Both the position numbers and the translations under genes were made by a program. From NCBI GenBank assembly GCA_021782815.1, contig JAJXUO010000014.1, positions 1-61,796 of the forward strand: a DNA stretch of 61,796 nt, in the 5' to 3' direction. The notes under the pieces were generated by a model. The model ran no database searches. It was not told the DNA's origin and was given only the letters and a program-made list of their open reading frames with translations. This DNA comes from Pseudomonadota bacterium (lineage in GTDB: Bacteria; Pseudomonadota; Alphaproteobacteria; Rhodospirillales; Magnetospirillaceae). Positions within the stretch are counted from its first letter, which is position 1, and each line of letters starts with the position of its first letter. Below, one piece after another: positions 1-11,000 of this stretch.

Positions 1-3000
1 GCAGCGAGAACGCCAACGGCACCTGGACCTTGACCAGCGACCAGCTTTCCGGCCTGACCATCACCCCGCCCGCGCATAGCTCGGCCGACTTCACCCTGAC
101 GGTGGTCAGCACCTCGACGGAAGACGGTTCGGGATCTTACGTGGCGGTGCAGAACGCCGATTCGGCGCCGGTGACCCTGCAGGTGACGGTCACTCCCACC
201 GCCCATACCCCCACCCTGGCGCTGCCCACCGGGGCCAGCGTGACGGGCAACGAAGATACCAAGATCGCCCTCAATCTGTCGGAAAGCCTGGCGACGGGGG
301 TGAACAACGAAACCCTGAGCCTGACCATTTCCAACGTGCCGCACGGCTCCACCTTCTGGAGCGATGGGGTCGAGGTGGGGTCGCACATCTATAATTCCAG
401 CACCGGCACCGATACCTGGACCATTCCCGCCTCGGCCTTCGCCGATCTGTCGATCCAGCCGCCGACCAACTGGAACGACTATTCCTCGGCCAATCACACC
501 ACCGGCATGCAGCTCAGCGTGGTGTTGAATTCCACCGCCACCGATTCCGACGGCACCGGTGCTTCCGTCACCGCCTCGAGCGCAACGCAAACCCTGCATG
601 TGGATGTGCAGGCGGTGGCCGATACCCCGACGGTGACGGCCAGTGCCGCCTCGGGTCTGGAAGATCACGCCATCAGCCTGAGCATCAAAGCGCCGGAAGC
701 GGTGGCGACGGAGAGCATTTCCCAGGTGGTGATTTCCGGCGTGCCCGATACCGCCACCCTGAACCACGGCATCAACAATCACGACGGCACCTGGACATTG
801 ACCTCCAGCCAGTTGTCCGGTCTGACCATTACCTCCAGCGACAGTTCGGCCGATTTCATCCTGACGGTGGTCAGTACCTCCACCGAAAAGGGCGGCGACG
901 GCTATGTGGCGGTGCAAAACGCCGATTCGGCGCCGGTCATGCTGCATGTGACCATAACGGGCGAGGCGCAGACGCCGAGCCTGACGCAAAGCACGGCGGC
1001 CTCGGGGCTGGAGGATAGCCGTATCGCCCTCAACCTGACCGAGGCGGTGAACGCCAACGCCACGCAGGACAACACCCTGTCGGGACTGGTGATCACCAGC
1101 AACAACGACGGCGCCACCTCCTCGGCCTTAAGCGGCTGCGTCTTTACCCTGGGCGACAGCGCGCACACGGCAGTGGGCACCTATGTGAACGGGGAATGGA
1201 GCTTCTCGGCGACGCAGGTGGCCGAGATCCAGACCTACGGCCTTTACGTGCAGGCTCCGGCCAATTGGAACGACTATAATTCCACCAGCCACACCACCGG
1301 CCTGGCCCTGACCGCCACCCTGACGGCGCAGGAAACCGATCCCAACACCCTGGCGGTGACGACGGCGACGAAAAGCCTCAATCTCGACGTCAACGTGCTG
1401 GCGGTGGCCGATGCCCCGACGGTGACGGTGCAGGACGCCAGCGGCAATGAAAATTCCGGCATTCCGATCAGCGTCGACGTCACTCAGCTGAGCTCGGTGG
1501 CGGAAACCCAATATATCTCCTCGGTGGTGATTTCCGGCCTGCCCGATGGCGCCACCTTAAGCCAGGGCCATCTGAACAGCGATGGCACCTATACCCTGTC
1601 GGTGGCGCAGCTGGCCAATCTCAAGGTCATCCCCGAGGCCAACAGCAACGCCGACTTCACCCTGACGGTCACCGCCACCTCCACCGAGCACGGCAACGCC
1701 GCCCAGATCGACGTGTTGAACGCCAGCACCACCGAAACGCTGCATGTATCGGTGGTGGGCCAGGCCGAGGCGCCCACCTTCGTGCAGTTGACCCCGTCCA
1801 ACGGCAACGAAGACACGCTGATCCCGCTCAACCTGCACATTGCCTCGACCAATCCCAATGACAGTTTGGGCATGACCCTGAGCGGTTTCCCGGAGACGGC
1901 GCATTTCTACGCCGATGCTGCCGGCACCATCGCGGTGGGCAGCTACCAGAACGGCGCCTGGGTCTTCTCCAGCAGCGATATGCAGGAGATCACCGCCAAC
2001 GGCAACGGCCTCTATTTCCTGCCGCCGCTCAATCAAAGCGACTGGAACACCGTCGGCGGGGCGGCCGGCGAGTCCTGGTCCATCTGGGATCCGGCGAAAA
2101 GCGGCTTCCAGATCACCGGCACCCTGACGCAGAGCGATACCGACGTTAATACCGGTCTCGTCACCACCGCCAGCACCAATCTCGACTTCACCGTGCATGT
2201 CACCGGCGTGCCCGACATGCCGGCCGCCGCCGTGGCCGAAAACGGCCTGACGGTGCATGTTGCCGCCAACGAGGACGGCAGCGCCAGCGCCGCCACCGGC
2301 GGCACGGTGGTGGATCTGGGCCTGAGCCAGATGGTGATGACCGATACCGACGGCTCGGAACATCTGTCGGTGGTGCTGACGGTGCCGGGCGGCCTGCCGT
2401 CCGGGGCCTATTTCGAGATTTTGAATTCCACCGATCACCCGGTGCGCATCGGCAGCGACAGTTGGACCGTCTCCAACGCCGATATCGCCAATGTCCGCCT
2501 GGTGGTGCCGTCCAACTACAACGCCTCGGAGGCCGGCGGCGACATTACCGTGAAGGCCACCTTCACCGATACCGAGGTGGACGGTGCCAGCACCACCACC
2601 AGCACCACCTACGACGTCACCGTCAACCCGGTGACCGATTACGCCAGCATCGGCCAGGTGCAGTCGGCCAGCGTGGCCGGAAATACCCCGGTCCTGCCCA
2701 GCGGCGTCACCGCCCCCAGCGGCAGCACCGACGGCTATGAAGGCGTGGCCAACCATCTGGTGCTGCATGTGGCGGCGGGCGGCATCGCGGAAACCATCAC
2801 CGGCGTGCAGCTCGATTTCGGCGCCCTGCCCAGCGGCACCCAGGTCTACGACAACCGCACGCTGATCTATACGGCCGGATCGGGCGAAACCGCCACCTAC
2901 GCCACCTCCGCCGCCGCCTTGTCGTCGGGTGAGATCACCCTGACCCCGCCGCAATATTGGAGCGGTTATAACGATGGCGGGCAGGGCCTGGCCATCGGGG

Positions 3001-6000
3001 TGTCGGTGACCAGCCAGGACCACGGCGCCACGGCGCTGACCACCAGCCAGACGGTCTATATGACCATCGCCGGCGTGGCCACGGCCCCCACCTTGAGCGC
3101 GCTGCCGGCCCTGACCATCAGCGACAACGCCACCCATTCCCTCAACATCGCCGCCCATTCCGCCCTGGTGGATACCGACGGTTCGGAGCAGCTTTGGGCG
3201 GTGATCAGCGGCGTGCCGCAGGGCGCGCTCTTGACCGACCATAGCGGCGCGATCCTCGGCTATAATGTGGGCAACGGCACCTGGGAGGTTTCACCCGACC
3301 AGTGGGCGGCGGCCACCGCCAACGGCAACGATATCTGCATCACCGTGCCTTCGCAGCTGTCGGCCAGCTGCGCCACTCTGACCGTTACCCTGATGGCGCA
3401 GGAGAAGGACGACGGCAGCACGGCGGCGGCCGCGTCCAAGACCATCGCCCTGACCCTGGACGGCTCCGCCGGCGGCGGCAGCGGCGGTTCCTCCAGTGGC
3501 GGCAGCCTGACCGTGCCCACCCTGACCAGCACCAGCCCCGCCTCGGGGAGCGAGGATCACGCCATCAGCCTCAATCTGGTGGAAGGCACGCACGATACCT
3601 CGGTGGTCACTGCCCTGTGGATCGATGGCGCCAGCCTGCATGGCGGCACCCTGAGCGGCTATGACTTCTACGACGCCCAGGACAACCGCTATCTGGTCTC
3701 CGAGGATCATCTGGCCAATCTCACCTACACGCCGCCGCTGAACTGGAACAGCGACGTCGAAAGCGCCGCCAATCTGACCCTGAACGCCACTCTGGTGGCC
3801 ACCAGCACCACCACCGGGCAGGAGGCCAGCGCCAGCTACTCTATCCCCGTGACGGTGACGCCGGTGGCCGATACCCCCACCATTCTCCTCAACGGCGGCA
3901 GCGGTTCGGGCAGCAGCCTGACGGCGACGGGCACGGAAAACCAGGCCATCGCCCTCAATCTCGGCATCACCGCCGGCGGCATCGCCGAAACCATCCAGTC
4001 GGTCACCTTGAGCAAGGTGCCGAGCTGGGCGCAGCTCACCTATACCGACGGCAATGGCGTCACCCCCCTGGGCACGCCCAGCGGCAGCGACACCAGCGCC
4101 AGCACCACCTATGAAAGCTATGATCTCTCGGGGCTTACCACCAGCGAGCTGGCCTCGCTGAAGCTGGTGGTGCCGTCCTACTGGAGCAGCTATTCCGGCT
4201 ACCAGCAGATCAGCATGAGCCTGTCGGTGGTGGAGAACGACCATAGCGTCAGCACCTCCACCACGGTGAAGACCATCGGCGTCGAGGTGACGCCCGAGGC
4301 CTACGCCGCCACCATCACCATGCCCACCCTGTCGGGGGTGGAAGACCATTGGATCGATCTCAGCCACATCAGCGTGGCCACCACCGATATCTCGCAAGGG
4401 CTGTCGCTGGTGATCAGCGCCGTGGACGCCAACGGCCATGCCGTGCCCGGCTTCATCCTGAACAACGGCACCAACAACGGCGACGGTACCTGGACCGTCA
4501 ACGGCGCCGATGTCTCCAACCTGGCCTGCCTGGCGGCGCGCGATTATAACGGCACCATCACCCTGAAGATGGAGGCCATCACCTGGGCCAATGGCGGCGA
4601 CGGCACCATCCAGACCGCCTCGGCTCAGGAAACCTTCACCATCACCCCGCTGGCCAATACTCCGGTGGTGTCGGCCATCGGCGCCGCCGGCAGCGAGAAC
4701 GGCGGCGCCATAGCGCTGTCCATCACCGCCACCGATCCGCACAATTACGGCAGCGACTATGTGGATCACGTGGTGATCACCGGGGTGCCCGCCGGCGCTC
4801 TGCTTAATCACGGTACGGAAAATGCCAACGGCAGCTGGACGCTGTCGGCCGATCAGCTTTCCGGCCTGACGGTGACGCCCGCCGCCAACGATCCCAGAGA
4901 TTTCTCGCTGACGGTGGTGGCTTACGGCAACGAGACCGGCGCTCCCGCCATGGCCGCCTCGGCATCGGTGGTGGTGCCGGTGGTGGTGCAGGCCGTGGCG
5001 CTCACGCCCACCATCAGCCAGACCGCCACCGCCATCGGCCATGAGAACGGCGGCAGCATCGCCCTCAATCTGGCCATCGGCATTCAGGATACGGCGCACG
5101 AAAGCCTGACCATGGTCATCACCGGGGCGCCGGCCGGGTCGGAGTTTTTCGCCAACGGCCAGGAGGTGGGCAGCTACGACGCCACCACCGGGCTTTACAA
5201 CTTCAGCGCCGCCGACATGCAGGCGGTAACGGCGGCGGGCGGCAGCCTGTCCATGACTCCGCCGGTCAATTACAGCGACTGGGATACCGCCAATCACGGC
5301 GCCCTCAGCATGACGGCATCGCTGGCCGCCACCAACACCGATCCCGACAGCGGCGTTTCGTTGACAGCCGGGGCGGTGACCACGCTCAGCGTGGATGTGC
5401 AGGGCGTGGCCCTGGCCCCGGTGCTCACCACCACCGCGGCGGTCAGCACCAATGAGAACACCGCCGCCAGCCTGTCCATCAGCGCGGTGTCGGCGCATAG
5501 CGACGGTTCGGATGCCGTCAGCTACTACACCATCATCGGCGTGCCCTCCGGCGCCATCCTGAACCATGGCACGGAGAATGCCGACGGCAGCTGGACGGTG
5601 CAGGCCAATCAGGTCAGCGGCCTGACGGTCACCCCCGCCAGCAACGACGCCCACGATTTCACCCTGACGGTGACCGCCACCGCCGTGGAAAACACTGCCG
5701 ACGCCATCGTGACCAGCGCCACCAGCGCCGACCAGACTATCCATGTCACGGTGGCCGGCACCATCTCGACGCCCACCCTCACCGAGAGCGCCGCCAGCAT
5801 CCAGACCGATGAGAACACCCTGACGGCCCTCAACATCACGCCCCATGTGGGAAGCACCGCCGACAGCTACAGCATTACTTTAAGCGGCGTGGCGGCGGGC
5901 TCGCACTTCTATGCCGATGCCGCCGGCAGCGATGCCATCGGCAGCTACACCACCAATGCCGACGGCACCGAAACCTGGACCTTCACCTCGGCCCAGATCG

Positions 6001-8006
6001 GCAGCGGCGCCCTTTATATCCAGCCGCCCGCCGACTGGACCGATTATCTCTCCACCGGGCAGAACAGCGGCATGAGCCTTTCGGGCACCGTGACCGCCTA
6101 TGAAACCGATCCCGATACCAGCCACACGATCAGCGCCACCTCCAGCAGCCTAGCTCTGACCCTGCATGTGGCGGGCGATGCCCATACCCCCACCCTGACG
6201 GTGGCCGACGCCAGCGGCACCGAGGGGGCGCCCATCGCCGTCAGCATCACGCCGGCCATCACCGCGCAGACGGCGACGGAAACCATTTCCAGCGTCACCA
6301 TCATCGGCGTGCCCGACGGTGTGGTTTTGAGCGCCGGCTCCCATAACGCCGACGGCAGTTGGACCCTGACCTCCGACCAGTGGGCGGGCCTGACCTTAAC
6401 CCCCACGGTGAACGCCCAGGACTTCACCATGACCGTGACCGCCACCTCCAGCGTGCTGGGCAGCGGCACGGCGGTGGATGCCGCCCATGCCACGGCGGTG
6501 TCGGCCTCGGAAACCATTCATGTCACCGTGACCGGCACCGCCACGCCCGACCTGACGCAGAGCGCCGCCGCCGGCGGCGATGAGAACACCGCCATTTCCC
6601 TGCATCTCAGCGAACTGCCGGGAGCCAGCGACGACACCCTGACCGGCCTGGTCATCGCCGCGCAAGGGAACGATGCCGCCACCACGGCGGCCCTGGCCAA
6701 TTCGGCGCTGCACTTCACCACCCTGGTCAACGGCGTGTCCGAACAGGTGGGGCATTATGATCCCACCAGCCAGGCCTGGGATTTCACCCAGGCCGAGGTG
6801 GTGGAAATTCAGGCCGGCGGCCTTTACGTGCAGGCGCCGCAGGATTGGAACGACTACAACTCCACCAACCATGATGCCGGTCTGCTGCTGAACGCCACCC
6901 TGACGGCGCAAAGCACCGATCCCAACACCAGCCTGACCACCACCGCCAGCAACAGCCTGAATTTCGCCGTGCATGTGGCCGGCGTGGCCGAGGCGCCCAC
7001 CCTGACGGTGGAAAACGCCGTGACCGGGCAGAACGATCTGACGGCGCTGCATATCACCACCGCCACCACCGATCTCACCGGCACGGAATCCTTGAACGTC
7101 ACCTTGAGCAACGTGCCCTCCGGCGCCCTGTTCTACGATTCCCTGGGGCATCTGATCACGCCGGTGGTGCATGTGGTGGGCAGTTCCAGCGACAGCTGGA
7201 CCTTCAGCCAGAGCGAGGTCGGCAACGGCCTCAACATGATGCTGTCGTCGAGCGATCTCGGCACCTACACCCTCTCCGTCACCTCCACCTCCACCGAGAT
7301 GGGCAGCAATGTGGATGCCTCGAAGGCTTCGGCCAGTGAAAGCGCCACCCTGGCCGTGACGGTGCTGCCCAGCGCCGAGGCCGCCACCATCACCGCCGCC
7401 AGCACGGTGGCGGCCGACAGCACCAGCGCCCTCAATCTGGCCATCACCCAAAGCGATGCCCACGCCAGCATTACCGGCATCCTTATCGATCATCTGGCCA
7501 GTGGCATCACCTTGAGCGGCACTGGCGTCACCCTCAATGCCGACGGCAGCTACAGCATCGCCCCGGCCGATCTCGGCCAGGTGAAGATCGATACCGGCAG
7601 CCTGACCTCGGGCACGGAAGTGCATATGCAGATGCACGTCACCCTGCATGACGGCAGCGCCGTCAGCCAGACGGCATCGGATCTCGGCATCATGGTGGGC
7701 AGCGGCACCTCGGGGCAGACCGATACCACCGGCAGCGATACCCTGACCTTCAGCGACAGCAGCTTCGCCTCGCAGTCCAGCCAGGGCACGCTGGAGCAGT
7801 TCGCCGACGCCAGCAACGGCATTCACAATGTGGATGTTTCCAACCTGCACAATTACGCGCTCTATCTCGACGGCCACACCACCGCCACAGCGCTGGACAC
7901 CACCACCCACGGCATCCTGACCGACAGCCATGGATTGACCGGCGTCATCGTGGTGAACGATCACACCCTGATTCACCTCAATGACATCTCCTCGTTGCAT
8001 TACTAA
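1..8006 (+). CDS. Giant tandem-repeat surface protein / adhesin, C-terminal part (5' truncated)
   Basis: The frame is open from base 3 with no start codon in view, so this is the C-terminal 2667 residues of a larger protein. It is built of roughly twenty beta-rich, Ser/Thr/Gly/Ala-rich modules of about 100-150 residues. Two module types tend to alternate. One is marked by 'PPxNWNDY...TTG' and ends 'HVxVAGVAxAPTL'. The other is marked by 'VVISGVPxGAxLNHG', 'GSWTLxxDQLSGLTVTP' and 'DFTLTVTATSTE'. A Gly/Ser linker lies near nt 3470-3505. The layout resembles Ig-like/cadherin-like/VCBS-type domains of type I secreted adhesins. No run of RTX GGxGxDxxx nonapeptides is visible. The last 100 residues differ in character and probably hold the secretion signal. 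The exporter and adaptor genes follow at once, so it is very likely the exported substrate. The exact adhesive role is inference. Confidence 0.8.
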   Translation, partial: SENANGTWTLTSDQLSGLTITPPAHSSADFTLTVVSTSTEDGSGSYVAVQNADSAPVTLQVTVTPTAHTPTLALPTGASVTGNEDTKIALNLSESLATGVNNETLSLTISNVPHGSTFWSDGVEVGSHIYNSSTGTDTWTIPASAFADLSIQPPTNWNDYSSANHTTGMQLSVVLNSTATDSDGTGASVTASSATQTLHVDVQAVADTPTVTASAASGLEDHAISLSIKAPEAVATESISQVVISGVPDTATLNHGINNHDGTWTLTSSQLSGLTITSSDSSADFILTVVSTSTEKGGDGYVAVQNADSAPVMLHVTITGEAQTPSLTQSTAASGLEDSRIALNLTEAVNANATQDNTLSGLVITSNNDGATSSALSGCVFTLGDSAHTAVGTYVNGEWSFSATQVAEIQTYGLYVQAPANWNDYNSTSHTTGLALTATLTAQETDPNTLAVTTATKSLNLDVNVLAVADAPTVTVQDASGNENSGIPISVDVTQLSSVAETQYISSVVISGLPDGATLSQGHLNSDGTYTLSVAQLANLKVIPEANSNADFTLTVTATSTEHGNAAQIDVLNASTTETLHVSVVGQAEAPTFVQLTPSNGNEDTLIPLNLHIASTNPNDSLGMTLSGFPETAHFYADAAGTIAVGSYQNGAWVFSSSDMQEITANGNGLYFLPPLNQSDWNTVGGAAGESWSIWDPAKSGFQITGTLTQSDTDVNTGLVTTASTNLDFTVHVTGVPDMPAAAVAENGLTVHVAANEDGSASAATGGTVVDLGLSQMVMTDTDGSEHLSVVLTVPGGLPSGAYFEILNSTDHPVRIGSDSWTVSNADIANVRLVVPSNYNASEAGGDITVKATFTDTEVDGASTTTSTTYDVTVNPVTDYASIGQVQSASVAGNTPVLPSGVTAPSGSTDGYEGVANHLVLHVAAGGIAETITGVQLDFGALPSGTQVYDNRTLIYTAGSGETATYATSAAALSSGEITLTPPQYWSGYNDGGQGLAIGVSVTSQDHGATALTTSQTVYMTIAGVATAPTLSALPALTISDNATHSLNIAAHSALVDTDGSEQLWAVISGVPQGALLTDHSGAILGYNVGNGTWEVSPDQWAAATANGNDICITVPSQLSASCATLTVTLMAQEKDDGSTAAAASKTIALTLDGSAGGGSGGSSSGGSLTVPTLTSTSPASGSEDHAISLNLVEGTHDTSVVTALWIDGASLHGGTLSGYDFYDAQDNRYLVSEDHLANLTYTPPLNWNSDVESAANLTLNATLVATSTTTGQEASASYSIPVTVTPVADTPTILLNGGSGSGSSLTATGTENQAIALNLGITAGGIAETIQSVTLSKVPSWAQLTYTDGNGVTPLGTPSGSDTSASTTYESYDLSGLTTSELASLKLVVPSYWSSYSGYQQISMSLSVVENDHSVSTSTTVKTIGVEVTPEAYAATITMPTLSGVEDHWIDLSHISVATTDISQGLSLVISAVDANGHAVPGFILNNGTNNGDGTWTVNGADVSNLACLAARDYNGTITLKMEAITWANGGDGTIQTASAQETFTITPLANTPVVSAIGAAGSENGGAIALSITATDPHNYGSDYVDHVVITGVPAGALLNHGTENANGSWTLSADQLSGLTVTPAANDPRDFSLTVVAYGNETGAPAMAASASVVVPVVVQAVALTPTISQTATAIGHENGGSIALNLAIGIQDTAHESLTMVITGAPAGSEFFANGQEVGSYDATTGLYNFSAADMQAVTAAGGSLSMTPPVNYSDWDTANHGALSMTASLAATNTDPDSGVSLTAGAVTTLSVDVQGVALAPVLTTTAAVSTNENTAASLSISAVSAHSDGSDAVSYYTIIGVPSGAILNHGTENADGSWTVQANQVSGLTVTPASNDAHDFTLTVTATAVENTADAIVTSATSADQTIHVTVAGTISTPTLTESAASIQTDENTLTALNITPHVGSTADSYSITLSGVAAGSHFYADAAGSDAIGSYTTNADGTETWTFTSAQIGSGALYIQPPADWTDYLSTGQNSGMSLSGTVTAYETDPDTSHTISATSSSLALTLHVAGDAHTPTLTVADASGTEGAPIAVSITPAITAQTATETISSVTIIGVPDGVVLSAGSHNADGSWTLTSDQWAGLTLTPTVNAQDFTMTVTATSSVLGSGTAVDAAHATAVSASETIHVTVTGTATPDLTQSAAAGGDENTAISLHLSELPGASDDTLTGLVIAAQGNDAATTAALANSALHFTTLVNGVSEQVGHYDPTSQAWDFTQAEVVEIQAGGLYVQAPQDWNDYNSTNHDAGLLLNATLTAQSTDPNTSLTTTASNSLNFAVHVAGVAEAPTLTVENAVTGQNDLTALHITTATTDLTGTESLNVTLSNVPSGALFYDSLGHLITPVVHVVGSSSDSWTFSQSEVGNGLNMMLSSSDLGTYTLSVTSTSTEMGSNVDASKASASESATLAVTVLPSAEAATITAASTVAADSTSALNLAITQSDAHASITGILIDHLASGITLSGTGVTLNADGSYSIAPADLGQVKIDTGSLTSGTEVHMQMHVTLHDGSAVSQTASDLGIMVGSGTSGQTDTTGSDTLTFSDSSFASQSSQGTLEQFADASNGIHNVDVSNLHNYALYLDGHTTATALDTTTHGILTDSHGLTGVIVVNDHTLIHLNDISSLHY

Positions 8007-8036
8007 GGCGCGCGATCGTCTGGGATCCTTTCACGA

Positions 8037-11000
8037 ATGAACACAACCACCACTGAACCCGTCGGTTCCACACCTGCCGAACCGTCGTCGGGGGTGCGTC
8101 ATGCGCTGTTCCGCATGGCCGGCCTCAAAGGGGCGGTTTGGGAACTGGCCTTGTCCACGTTCTTCCTGAACCTTTTGGGACTGGCCCTGCCGCTCAGCCT
8201 GCTGCATACCTACGACCGCATTCTGCCCAATCGCGCCGTGGGCACGCTCATCGCCCTGGTGGTGGGGGTGATCGGCACCACGATGCTGGAAACGGTTTTG
8301 CGCATCGCCCGGGCCACCATCAGCGGCTGGCTGTCGTCGCGTTTTGAATACCGGGCCAGCAAACGGGCCTTTTCCGGCCTGTTGCACATGCCCATCGAGG
8401 AGTTCGACCGTAAGGGCACCGGCGCCCATTTCGAATGTCTGGATGCCGTCAACCAGCTGAAGGATTTCTATTCCGGCCAGAACTTTCTGTTCCTGCTGGA
8501 TATCCCCTTCGCTCTGACCTACCTGCTGCTGATCGGGCTGTTCACCGGCTGGCTGGTGGTGGTGCCGATGGCTCTGATGGGGCTGTTCGCCCTGGCCGCG
8601 GTGGGGCTGGGGCGACGGACCCGCGCCGCCCTGGAAAAGCGCATGCATTCCGACGATCTGCGCGGCAATTTCATCGTCGAGGTGCTGAGCGGCATCCACG
8701 GCATCAAGGCCATGGCCATGGAAGCGCTGATGATGCGCCGCTTCGAGCGGCTGCTGGAATCCAACGTGGCGGCCAACCTCAAGGTCAGCCATTACGGCGG
8801 CCTGGCCTCGACCCTGGCGCAGACCTTCGCCTCGCTCACCACCATCAGCGTGGTGGGGCTGGGCAGCATCCTGGTGGTGCATGGCCATATCACCCCCGGT
8901 ATTCTGGCGGCCTGTTCGCTGCTGGCTGGGCGCTGCATCCAGCCGGTGCAGGGCGCCCTCGACCGTTGGAACCGCTACCAGATGGTGGAGCCCGCCGAGG
9001 AACGCCTGACCGATCTCTTCGCCTGGGGCGATGACGACCTGATCGGCAAGAGTGAAGAGGACAAGCTTGATCTGGAAGATATCGAGGGCCTGATCACCCT
9101 GGAGGACGTGGCCTTCCAGTACGGCGAAGGGCAATTCGCCGTGCAGCCCTTGTCCCTGATCATCAATCCCAACGACTGTATCGGTATTTCCGGCGAGAAC
9201 GGCAGCGGCAAGAGCGTGCTGCTTTCCATGCTGTGCGGCCGCCTGGCGCCCAGCCAGGGCCGGGTGCTGCTGGACGGGCACGATATCGCCACCTTGAGCC
9301 GCGATTGCCTGGATCGGCATATTGCCTATGTGCCGCAACAGCCCGAGCTGTTCCGCGGCACCATCATGCAGAACCTCACCCTGTTCGTGCCCGAGCGCGA
9401 GGCCGAGGCCCGCGCCGCCGCCAAGGCCCTGGGCGTGGACCGGGTGGTGGCGGCCCTGCCGCGCGGTTATGAAACCGTGGTGGGCGAGGGGGCGCAGGAC
9501 GGTCTGCCCCAGGGCATCCGCCAGATGATCGTCATCGCCCGCGCCCTGGCCCAGAAGCCGCGCATCCTGCTGTTCGACGAAGCCAATACCGCCCTGGACG
9601 GCGCCGGTGATCTGGCTTTGCGCAAGGCCCTGGAAAATCTCAAGGGCCGCTGCACCGTGGTGCTGGTTACGCCGCGCCCCTCGGCCCTGAGCATCGCCGA
9701 CCGCACCTTTAAACTGGTGGACGGCCGTCTGGAGGACGCCCGGCAGGCCATTCCGGCCGGGCCGGCCATGAAGGTGCTGCCGGGCACGGCGCCGCTGGCC
9801 GAGATTTTGCCGCCGCCGGCCAACGATCCCGGACGGAGGCCTACGGCATCCGACGATGATCGCCTTTACATGGATTTCCTGGCCGAGGTGGAAAAGGGAT
9901 CGGCCCTGGGGCGTTGCCTCTATCCGCTGCTGCATGCCCTGAACTGGTCCGAGGGCTTGCGTCCGCTGGCCGAGGCGCTGCCGCATTTCAAGACCGAACT
10001 GGATGTGCAGAGTTTCCTCAACGTGTTGTCCTGCCTGCATTACCGCAGCGAAACCCTGCAGGGGCGGATGACCGGCATGCCCTCGCATCTTTTGCCCTGC
10101 CTGTTCATCAGCAAGGACGGCCATCCCAAGGTGATGTTGCGGCGGGAGGGAGATCTGGTGTGGCTGTTCGACGGCGAAAGCGGCGGCGAACGGCTGGAGG
10201 ATCCCGATCAGCTGATCGGCACGGCCTATTTCGTCAGCCGCCTGTCGCCGGAAGAGCGCGGCGTGCAGGCCGGTCGTTCATGGTTCGGCGGCGTGCTGTC
10301 GCGCTTCCGCCCCGTGATCTGGGCGGTGCTGGGCGTCAGCCTGGTCATCAATCTGCTGTCTTTGGGCACGCCGCTGTTCACCATGTCGGTCTATGATACG
10401 GTGATCGCCGCCGGCGATCTCAGCATGCTGCCGGCCTTCGTCATCGGCATCCTCATCGTGGTGTTCGGCTACGAAATCCTGAAGGAGATCAGGCATAACG
10501 CCCTGAATTTCCTGGGCGGCCGCATCTCTTATCTGGTGATGTCGGGGGTGTTCGGGCGCACGCTGATGCTGCCGCTGCCGCTGACCGAACGGGCCAGCGT
10601 GGGCAGCCAGTTGTCCCGTTTCAAGGATCTGGAATCGGTCCGCGATTTCTTCGGCGGCCTCACCGCCTCGGTGCTGGTGGATATGCCCTTCGTGGTGGTT
10701 TATCTGGTGCTGCTGTTCGTGCTGTCGCCCTGGGTGATGCTGGTGCCGCTGGTGGCCCTGATAGTGTTCGGCGTGGCGGCGGCGGCCTTGATGCCGCTGG
10801 TGCTGGACCACACCCGCCAGTATGGCCAGGCTTCGATGGCGCGCCAGGAATTCGTCATCGAGGCGCTTTTGAAGATGCGCGCCCTGCGTTACGCCGGCCT
10901 GGAAAAGGTGTGGCGGCGGCGCTATGTGGAGATGACGGCGCAAACCGCCATGGCCGGGTATCGGTCCAGTCAGTTGATGATGATCCTGGCGTCGCTGTCG

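Noticed and set aside
3291-5846. 851-codon minus-strand frame opposite the giant repeat protein
   Set aside because: It mirrors the repeat composition of the plus-strand gene and has no recognisable start region or domain.
1-8006. RTX calcium-binding nonapeptide repeats in the giant protein
   Set aside because: I looked for GGxGxDxxx runs and found only isolated 'GSD' strings. The modules are Ig/cadherin-like instead.
8031-10124. 697-codon minus-strand frame opposite the ABC exporter
   Set aside because: The plus strand encodes clear Walker motifs and membrane segments. The antisense frame is Gln/His-rich and featureless.
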